A program made the position numbers and the translations under genes. This document shows, piece after piece, positions 54,448-60,057 of a stretch of DNA of 60,057 nucleotides (its first letter is position 1; each line of letters begins with the position of its first letter). This DNA is from Collinsella sp. (GTDB lineage Bacteria; Actinomycetota; Coriobacteriia; Coriobacteriales; Coriobacteriaceae): contig WGSL01000004.1 in NCBI GenBank assembly GCA_014871665.1, forward strand, positions 1-60,057, in the 5' to 3' direction. The notes below the pieces were generated by a model. The model was not told where the DNA came from. It did not search any database and saw only the letters and a program-made list of their open reading frames with translations.

Positions 54448-55961
54448 TGGCGCTAAGCTTCGATTCCCTTACCGCCGCCCAGATTGCCGTGGGCGTTGCC
54501 GCCGGCGACTTTACCGCTACCGAGGTGGCCCAGGCCTCCCTTGCCGCCATCGAGGCGCGCGAGGGCGGGGTCCAGGCATTCCTGCAGGTGGCGCCCGAGC
54601 TTGCGCTCGAGACCGCTGCACGCGTGGATGCCGATCGTGCCGCAGGCAAGCCGCTGCCCCCGCTCGCGGGCGTGCCACTGGCCATTAAGGACAACATGAA
54701 CCTTGTGGGCACGCGCACCACCTGCGCTTCCCGCATGCTCGAGAACTACCAGAGCGTCTACACCGCCACCTGCGTCCAGCGCATGCTCGATGCCGGCTGT
54801 CTGCCCATGGGCAAGGCCAACATGGACGAGTTTGCCTTTGGCAGCTCCACCGAGAGCTCGGCGTTCCACCGCACCAACAACCCCTGGGATACCGAGCGCG
54901 TGCCCGGCGGCTCTTCGGGCGGCTCTGCTGCTGCCGTCGCCGCGGGCGAGGTCGCGCTCTCGCTGGGCTCGGACACCGGTGGCTCCATTCGCCAGCCGGC
55001 GTCGCTGTGCGGCGTGGTGGGCTTTAAGCCTACGTATGGCGCCGTGAGCCGTTACGGCGTGGTTGCCTTTGGCTCGTCGCTCGACCAAGTGGGCCCCTTT
55101 GGCCGCACGGTTGAGGATGTCGCGCTGGCCATGAACGCGCTTACCGGCGCGGGCCATGATCCGTACGACTGCACCAGCCAGGATTGCGCCGTCGACTTTA
55201 CCGAGCATCTCAACGACAGCATCGAGGGCAAGCGCGTGGGCATTATCCCTGCGTTTATGGAGGCCGAGGGCCTGACGCCCGAGGTCAAGGCCGCTGTTCA
55301 GCGCGCCGCCCAGGAGCTGCAGAACCAGGGTGCCGAGCTGGTCGAGGTCGACCTGCCGCACCTGGATGCCGCCATCGCCGCCTACTACGTCATCGGCCCG
55401 GCCGAGGCGTTCTCCAACCTGGCCCGTTTCGACGGCATTCGCTACGGCTATCAGGAGGAGGGTTGCGCCAACCTGTCCGACCAGAGCTCCCTTTCGCGCG
55501 CCCACGGCTTTGGCGCCGAGGCCAAGCGCCGTCAGATGCTCGGTGCCTACCTGCTGAGCTCGGGCGTGTACGACAAGTACTACTATGCCGCGCAAAAGGC
55601 CCGCACGCTCATCACACAGGACTACGACGCCGCGTATGCCAAGGTGGACACCATCCTTATGCCCGCCTCGCCGCGCACGGCCTTTAAGTTTGGCGAGATC
55701 AGCGACCCCACGCAGATGTACCTCTCCGACCTGTACACCATCTCGCTCAACATTTGCGGCAACGGTGGCATCTCGGTGCCGCTGGGCCTGGGCGAGGACA
55801 GCAAGCTGCCCGTTTCTGCCCAGCTGGTGGGTCCGGCGTTTAAGGACCGTCAGCTGCTCACGTTTGCCCGCGCCCTGGAGCGCGGCTTTGCCGATGCCGC
55901 CACGGGTGCGCCTGCGCTTTCCGTCGCGCCCGATTTTGCCGGGAAGGGGGGCGAGCTGTAA
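54447..55961 (+). CDS. gatA: GatA, amidotransferase subunit A (amidase)
   Basis: A 504-residue amidase-signature enzyme that frees ammonia from glutamine for use by GatB. The catalytic triad is visible: Lys81 in PLAIKDN, cis-Ser156 in PGGSSGGSAAA and nucleophile Ser180 in GSDTGGSIRQP. The glycine- and serine-rich signature is intact and the length is near the family norm. The start codon overlaps the gatC stop (TAATG), and the gene's own stop overlaps gatB in the same way. Together with AspRS, encoded at 3509, this complex probably makes Asn-tRNA and/or Gln-tRNA by transamidation; presence of AsnRS or GlnRS elsewhere cannot be judged here. Confidence 0.95.
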   Translation: MALSFDSLTAAQIAVGVAAGDFTATEVAQASLAAIEAREGGVQAFLQVAPELALETAARVDADRAAGKPLPPLAGVPLAIKDNMNLVGTRTTCASRMLENYQSVYTATCVQRMLDAGCLPMGKANMDEFAFGSSTESSAFHRTNNPWDTERVPGGSSGGSAAAVAAGEVALSLGSDTGGSIRQPASLCGVVGFKPTYGAVSRYGVVAFGSSLDQVGPFGRTVEDVALAMNALTGAGHDPYDCTSQDCAVDFTEHLNDSIEGKRVGIIPAFMEAEGLTPEVKAAVQRAAQELQNQGAELVEVDLPHLDAAIAAYYVIGPAEAFSNLARFDGIRYGYQEEGCANLSDQSSLSRAHGFGAEAKRRQMLGAYLLSSGVYDKYYYAAQKARTLITQDYDAAYAKVDTILMPASPRTAFKFGEISDPTQMYLSDLYTISLNICGNGGISVPLGLGEDSKLPVSAQLVGPAFKDRQLLTFARALERGFADAATGAPALSVAPDFAGKGGEL

Positions 55962-57637
55962 TGAAGGAGCTTTCCGAGGTCCTGCAGGATTGGGAGGCCG
56001 TGATCGGCCTGGAGATCCATACCGAGCTCACCGCACTCGATACCAAGATGTTCTGCAACTGCAAGCTCAGCCACGATGACGAGCCCAACGCCAACGTGTG
56101 TCCGGTGTGCCTGGGCCTGCCCGGCGCCCTGCCGGTGCCCAACAAGCGCGCCATCGAGAGCATCGTCAAGGCCGGTCTCGCCACCAACTGCGAGATTCAG
56201 CGCCACTCGATGTTCTACCGCAAGCACTACTTCTATCCCGATATGGCCAAGAACTTCCAGACCACGCAGGGTCCGGTCGCCTTTGCCATGTACGGCCACC
56301 TGGACCTGGATGTGACCGGTCGCGGTGCCGCCGAGCGCCCCGACTGCGCGTTTGGCGAGGCCGAGGCCCAGAGCCTGGCGAGCGCCTCGGCCAACGCCGA
56401 GGGCCTGTCGACGTCCATGACGTCGACCATGCGCGAAGGCAATCAACGCGCCGGTCACCTGGCCAGCTACGATGCGTCCAACCTGCAGATGCCTGAGCGC
56501 CGCGAGGACGGTTCCTACACGGTGCCCATCCGCATCCTGCGCATCCACATGGAGGAGGACGCTGCCAAGATGGTCCACGTGGGCGGCGCCGAGGGCCGCA
56601 TTACCGCCGCGGCCGAGTCGCTCGTCGACTACAACCGCTGCGGCACGCCGCTCATCGAGCTTGTCACCGAGCCCGACCTGCGCACGCCTGAGGAGGCTCG
56701 CCTGTTTATGGAGAAGCTCCGTCGCATTTTCGTGACGTTGGGCATTTCGGACTGCTCCATGGAGAAGGGCTCCATGCGCTGCGACGGCAACGTGTCGCTG
56801 CGCCGCCGCGGCGAGACCAAGCTGGGCACCAAGACCGAGCTCAAGAACCTCAACTCGTTTAAGAGCCTGCATGACGGCCTTGCCTACGAGATCTGCCGCC
56901 AGGCCGAGGTGCTCGAGGAGGGCGGCATCATCTATCAGGAGACCCGCCACTGGGAGCCTAGTCGCAAGCGTACCGTGGTTATGCGTGTGAAGGAGACGGC
57001 CGACGACTATCGCCTGTTCCCCGATCCCGACCTGGCGCCGTTCGACCTGGACGACGAGTTCATCGACCGCTGCCGTGGCGAGATTCCCGAGCTGCCCGAT
57101 GCCAAGCGTGCCCGTTTTGAGGGCGATTTTGGTATTAAGGCGGCCGATGCCGAGCAGATCGCCGGCGACCCCGAGTTTGCTGACTTCTTTGAGGCCGCTG
57201 CTGCCGGTATGGCCGGCAAGGAGGCCCAGACGGTCGCAAACCTGCTGGTGAACGAGATGATCGCCTACCTTAAGGGCGCAGGCGTGTCGCTCGCCGAGTC
57301 CGGCATCGCGCCGGCTCAGGTGGCAGCCCTTGCCAAGCTGCTGGCGACCGATGCCATCAGCTCCAACCAGGCGCACGAGGTCTTTGAGGCCATGGCCCAG
57401 ACCGGCGACGATCCCAACAAGATCGTCGACGAGCGCGGTATGCGTCAGGTGAGCGATGCCGGCGCGCTGCAGCCGATCGTGGACGAGGTGCTGGCAAACT
57501 GTGCCGATCAGGCGCAGCAGTATCGTGATGGAAACCAGAAGGTCATCGGCTTTTTGGTGGGCCAGTGCATGAAGGCGAGCCGCGGCAAGGGCAACCCGAA
57601 GCTCTTCAACGAGTTGCTGAGAACGTCGCTCTCGTAA
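55961..57637 (+). CDS. gatB: GatB, amidotransferase subunit B (kinase/transamidase)
   Basis: A 558-residue subunit that activates the mischarged aminoacyl-tRNA with ATP and transfers ammonia. The cradle domain has VIGLEIHTELTALDTKMFCNC and CPVCLGLPGALPVPN with zinc-type Cys, then RKHYFYPDMAKNFQTTQ, HMEEDAAKMVHVGG, VDYNRCGTPLIELVTEPDLRTPEEA and MRCDGNVSLR. The C-terminal half has the helical and YqeY-like tail that grips the tRNA. It is some 70-80 residues longer than the common 480, mainly within the cradle (around residues 105-160). It overlaps gatA by one base. A large palindrome begins 3 bases after the stop. Confidence 0.95.
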   Translation: MKELSEVLQDWEAVIGLEIHTELTALDTKMFCNCKLSHDDEPNANVCPVCLGLPGALPVPNKRAIESIVKAGLATNCEIQRHSMFYRKHYFYPDMAKNFQTTQGPVAFAMYGHLDLDVTGRGAAERPDCAFGEAEAQSLASASANAEGLSTSMTSTMREGNQRAGHLASYDASNLQMPERREDGSYTVPIRILRIHMEEDAAKMVHVGGAEGRITAAAESLVDYNRCGTPLIELVTEPDLRTPEEARLFMEKLRRIFVTLGISDCSMEKGSMRCDGNVSLRRRGETKLGTKTELKNLNSFKSLHDGLAYEICRQAEVLEEGGIIYQETRHWEPSRKRTVVMRVKETADDYRLFPDPDLAPFDLDDEFIDRCRGEIPELPDAKRARFEGDFGIKAADAEQIAGDPEFADFFEAAAAGMAGKEAQTVANLLVNEMIAYLKGAGVSLAESGIAPAQVAALAKLLATDAISSNQAHEVFEAMAQTGDDPNKIVDERGMRQVSDAGALQPIVDEVLANCADQAQQYRDGNQKVIGFLVGQCMKASRGKGNPKLFNELLRTSLS

Positions 57638-57640
57638 GCG

Positions 57641-57777
57641 GGAACCGAGAGGCCGGGCACAGGGCCTTGCCTCTCAATTTCGGACAGTCCTGACTCACGA
57701 CGGAGGCGCCACTGGCGCCTCCTGTTCGTGCGGAACTCATTGAGAGGCAAGGCCCTGCGCCCGGCCCCTCGGTTCCG
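57641..57777. repeat. 137 bp palindromic element after gatB
   Basis: Bases 57641-57678 (GGAACCGAGAGGCCGGG...CTCTCAAT) are inverted at 57740-57777 with two differences over 38 bases. Inside is a second perfect hairpin, GGAGGCGCCA-C-TGGCGCCTCC (57702-57722). It would fold into one long branched stem. It belongs with the other long inverted-repeat elements in form but not sequence. Confidence 0.8.
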
Positions 57778-57823
57778 TGACGACTCGGCCGTTCGGGGCA
57801 GGTGGGCTGGATTGAATTTGGTG

Positions 57824-57850
57824 AATGAGGGCGCCGTTGGCGCCCTCATT
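57824..57850. terminator. bidirectional terminator between gatB and the AraC gene
   Basis: AATGAGGGCGCC pairs perfectly with GGCGCCCTCATT around GTT, with T/A-rich flanks. The AraC-family stop codon lies 3 bases beyond. Confidence 0.88.
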
Positions 57851-57852
57851 CT

Positions 57853-58851
57853 TTATATATGTTGGGAGCGCCAGGTGGTGGGGGTGGTGCCGGTGTATTG
57901 TTTGAAGGCTTGGGCGAAGGCGGCTTGCTGAGGGTAGCCTAGACGCTCTGCCACTTGCGCTATCGTAAGCGAGCTATCTGCCAAAAGGTCCTGCGCCCGC
58001 TCCATGCGACGCCTTCGTATGTAGGCGCCCAGGGACTCGCCAGTTTGGGCCTTAAAGGTGGCGCATAGTTTGGAGCGGCTTGTGTAGAGCCTCTCGGCCA
58101 CCTCGTTGATACCCACATGTCTGCCTTTGTCGAGCGCGCGCTCAATCATTGCCGTTGCTTCTTCGGCAATGGTTATGCTAACGCGTGTGTCTGCCGCCTG
58201 CCGAGCCTGCTTGTGGGCCGCGCGCGAACAGGCGAGCTCCGCGACCATGGTCTCCACGATGCCCTGCATATAGACGTGTCCGCCTACGGTGCGGGCGCGG
58301 TCCTCGTTAATCCGGCGCAGCGTGTGGCAGATGGCAGACGTCGCCTCCTCGTGCCATGGCTCGGCAAACGCCTCAAAGATCCCCGCGAACTCGGTGGGAT
58401 AGCGGTGCTCCAGTTCGTCAAAATATCCAGGCAAAAAGAGCACCGAGCGTGAGTGGTAGAGTTGCCCTGCAAACAATGGGCTTAATTCCTCGCCACAGCT
58501 ATCTTGGATAAAGCTGCAAACGGCATTGTTTGGCCACGGTCCATGCAATGGTTTAAGGTTCGCGGGCGTTATGCCAGCCTCGAGCATGCATGTAAGTGTG
58601 GGCGCGCTGACCTCGCTCATGCAGGCGTATGGCTCGGGTGTGTATTCGGCCAGGTACATATCGTGCGTCGGGGTGATGAAATGCTCCATGACGATGCAGG
58701 CAGGGGAGAGAGGCATGATCCATGCGCGGCCGTGCGCCCGGTCGTTTGCCACCTCGCCGGTAAAGACGGCGCCCTTGCCGGAAAGCTCCAGGCCAAACTG
58801 CTCAAACTGTGGTGCGTAGAGCTCAGTTATGTCGGTCGCGGCCCGATGCAT
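57853..58851 (-). CDS. AraC family transcriptional regulator
   Basis: A 332-residue regulator. The first 220 residues are a poorly conserved sensing domain with an Asp/Glu-rich beginning (TDITELYAPQFEQFGLELSG). The last 100 are the double helix-turn-helix of AraC/XylS: VGINEVAERLYTSRSKLCATFKAQTGESLGAYIRRRRMERAQDLLADSSLTIAQVAERLGYPQQAAFAQAFKQYTGTTPTTWR, given by its ends. A TTG six bases earlier (58857) is better spaced from GGAAGGGG and may be the true start. It is divergent from an ABC-exporter-fold gene. That pairing is known from siderophore loci such as ybtA-ybtPQ, so iron or metallophore control is one possibility. Confidence 0.87.
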   Translation of the reverse strand: MHRAATDITELYAPQFEQFGLELSGKGAVFTGEVANDRAHGRAWIMPLSPACIVMEHFITPTHDMYLAEYTPEPYACMSEVSAPTLTCMLEAGITPANLKPLHGPWPNNAVCSFIQDSCGEELSPLFAGQLYHSRSVLFLPGYFDELEHRYPTEFAGIFEAFAEPWHEEATSAICHTLRRINEDRARTVGGHVYMQGIVETMVAELACSRAAHKQARQAADTRVSITIAEEATAMIERALDKGRHVGINEVAERLYTSRSKLCATFKAQTGESLGAYIRRRRMERAQDLLADSSLTIAQVAERLGYPQQAAFAQAFKQYTGTTPTTWRSQHI

Positions 58852-58971
58852 TTTCAAAAGCGTCCCCTTCCTTTGCAGAAACGTCCACGCCTGGCTCGAT
58901 TGTGAGCCATGGCTAACATATCAATGATAAGTTGATTACGGTTAACTCTCAAGCCGTTAGAAAGGAATCTC

Positions 58972-60057
58972 ATGGCAAAGGGATCAAAAAGTGAAGGCGG
59001 CGGTATCGGCGAGCTGCTTGCATATGCCGGCGACCGCAAATTCCTAACGTATTTGGGCATGGCCCTCTCGGCGCTCTCGCAGCTGCTGAGCTTTGGACCG
59101 TACGTGTGCATCTGGTTTGTCGCGCGAGAGCTTATCGCTGTGGCGCCTAACTGGAGTGAAGCCACCGATATCGCGATGTATGGCTGGTGGGCCGTGGGTT
59201 TTGCCCTGGCAAGCATCGTAGTTTATTTCGTGGGGCTCATGTGTACGCACCTGTCTGCGTTTCGCTGCGCGTCCAATATCCGCAAGACTACGAGCGAGCA
59301 CCTGCTTAAGCTGCCGCTTGGCTACTTTGACACGCACGCCACCGGTGAGCTGCGCCGTATTGTAGACGGATGCGCCGCCTCCACCGAGACCCTGCTCGCG
59401 CACATGCTGCCCGATATCGCCGGCGCCACTGCCATGGTCGCAGGCTTGCTCGTGCTGCTTTTCGCCCTCGATTGGCGCTTGGGGGCGGCATGCCTTATCT
59501 CGGTCGTCGTTTCGTTTGGCGCCATGGCCACCATGATGGGCGGCAAGGGCGGCGAGTTTATGAAGGCCTACATGGGAGCGCTGGTCAAGATGAACAAGAC
59601 CGGCACCGAATACGTACGCGGCATCCCCGTGGTCAAGGTGTTTCAGCAGACGGTCTACTCCTTTAAGGCCTTCCACGATGCGATCGCCGAATACGCCGAC
59701 ATGGCACAAAACTATTCGGGCACGTTCTGCCGAGGTCCGCAGGTACTCAACCTTACCGCGCTCAATGGTCTTGTGGCATTCCTGTTGCCCGTGGCGTTGC
59801 TGTTGGCACCGGGTGAGACGGACTTCGCGCATTTTATGGTCAACTTCACGTTTTACGCGATATTTTCGGCCGTGGTGCCGACGGCCATGACCAAGCTCAT
59901 GTTTGTGGGCGAGGCCTCTCAGATGAGTGCTGATTCGCTGGCTCGCATTCGAAGCGTCATGGATTCCAAGCAGCTCTCCGTGCCCGCCCAACCCAAGCCC
60001 CCTGCCGGCGGCGACGTGCGATTTGAGGACGTGAGCTTTACGTACGAGGGTGCCGAA
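58972..60057 (+). CDS. ABC transporter permease/ATP-binding protein, 3' end outside the window
   Basis: The gene starts at ATG 58972 with AAAGGA before it and is open to the window end, 362 codons. It encodes six membrane helices of an exporter-type ABC half-transporter (FLTYLGMALSALSQLLSFGPYVCIWFVAREL; LPLGYFDTHATGELRRIVDGCAASTETLLAHMLPDIAGA; KMNKTGTEYVRGIPVVKVFQQTVYSF), and reaches the start of the nucleotide-binding domain (DVRFEDVSFTYEGAE). Walker motifs lie beyond the edge. The regulator on the other side of the shared promoter is AraC-type. In ybtPQ-like systems such half-transporters work in pairs, so a second ABC gene may follow outside the window. Confidence 0.88.
   Translation, partial: MAKGSKSEGGGIGELLAYAGDRKFLTYLGMALSALSQLLSFGPYVCIWFVARELIAVAPNWSEATDIAMYGWWAVGFALASIVVYFVGLMCTHLSAFRCASNIRKTTSEHLLKLPLGYFDTHATGELRRIVDGCAASTETLLAHMLPDIAGATAMVAGLLVLLFALDWRLGAACLISVVVSFGAMATMMGGKGGEFMKAYMGALVKMNKTGTEYVRGIPVVKVFQQTVYSFKAFHDAIAEYADMAQNYSGTFCRGPQVLNLTALNGLVAFLLPVALLLAPGETDFAHFMVNFTFYAIFSAVVPTAMTKLMFVGEASQMSADSLARIRSVMDSKQLSVPAQPKPPAGGDVRFEDVSFTYEGAE

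Overview
The window is GC-rich, densely coded actinobacterial DNA. It most likely comes from the Coriobacteriia, close to Collinsella. The basis is the gene content: sortase-built pili with LPLSG/LPLTG signals, a GlnR-type atypical response regulator beside a glutamine synthetase homologue, GatCAB with AspRS, the FeoA-FeoA-FeoB set, many LacI/GntR regulators and host-associated beta-galactosidase genes. Base use and gene style support the class; genus is inference. No tRNA, rRNA, CRISPR array, prophage or transposase gene was found.

Layout. 1-3252 (minus): TetR regulator, larC (N-terminal half only), larB and serB. 3446-5354: aspS with a leader hairpin. 5540-12017: an ebg-type beta-galactosidase locus, made of a LacI-family repressor, three phased operators over a sigma70-like promoter, ebgA, ebgC and an APC permease. 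12121-16236: a 222 bp terminal-inverted-repeat element, an HPr-like protein, and an iron uptake block feoA1-feoA2-feoB-Cys-rich protein with two candidate operators. 16339-22516: an Fe-S flavin oxidoreductase, the remnant of a GntR regulator, an AlbA_2/ATPase-type regulator with three palindromes in its promoter, another noncoding inverted-repeat element, and GntR and LacI regulators. 22570-26370: a divergent glutamine synthetase homologue, a GlnR-like regulator and an HtrA protease. 26510-33000: a third inverted-repeat element, ligA, an AT-rich islet with a Tat-exported cysteine-peptidase-like protein and a lipoprotein, a frameshifted MerR regulator and a MATE transporter. 33190-43407: a heterodimeric ABC exporter, a DUF559-like gene between two copies of a 65 bp palindrome, moaA, a moaC-mobB fusion, an MFS transporter and a HAD phosphatase. 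43772-53831: a pilus locus. 54136-57637: gatCAB. 57853-60057: an AraC regulator divergent from a partial ABC exporter gene.

The most notable signals are these. (1) The large tip-type pilus adhesin carries a run of seven Gs just after its signal peptide. The run puts the rest of the gene out of frame, and six Gs would restore one continuous 1096-residue protein, so this looks like a phase-variable adhesin captured in the OFF state. (2) Between the major pilin and its class C sortase lies an inserted segment. It holds a 49-residue membrane peptide with an Arg/Lys tail and its own SD and hairpin, a truncated tandem copy of that gene, and an apparently orphaned, self-regulated winged-helix regulator. 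The start of a partner gene survives as ATG plus nine codons before a stop. (3) Many intergenic palindromes occur: five CCACCACAAAGG hairpins, four AACCATCACAACATTCGA hairpins in both orientations, several hairpins with a GGGACAG-type loop, and four different 137-222 bp noncoding elements with 28-38 bp inverted termini. (4) The glutamine synthetase homologue lacks several residues expected to bind metal, yet it sits beneath a good GlnR-type box and next to a GlnR-like gene.

All calls come from reading the sequence; family names rest on recalled motifs and no search was run.
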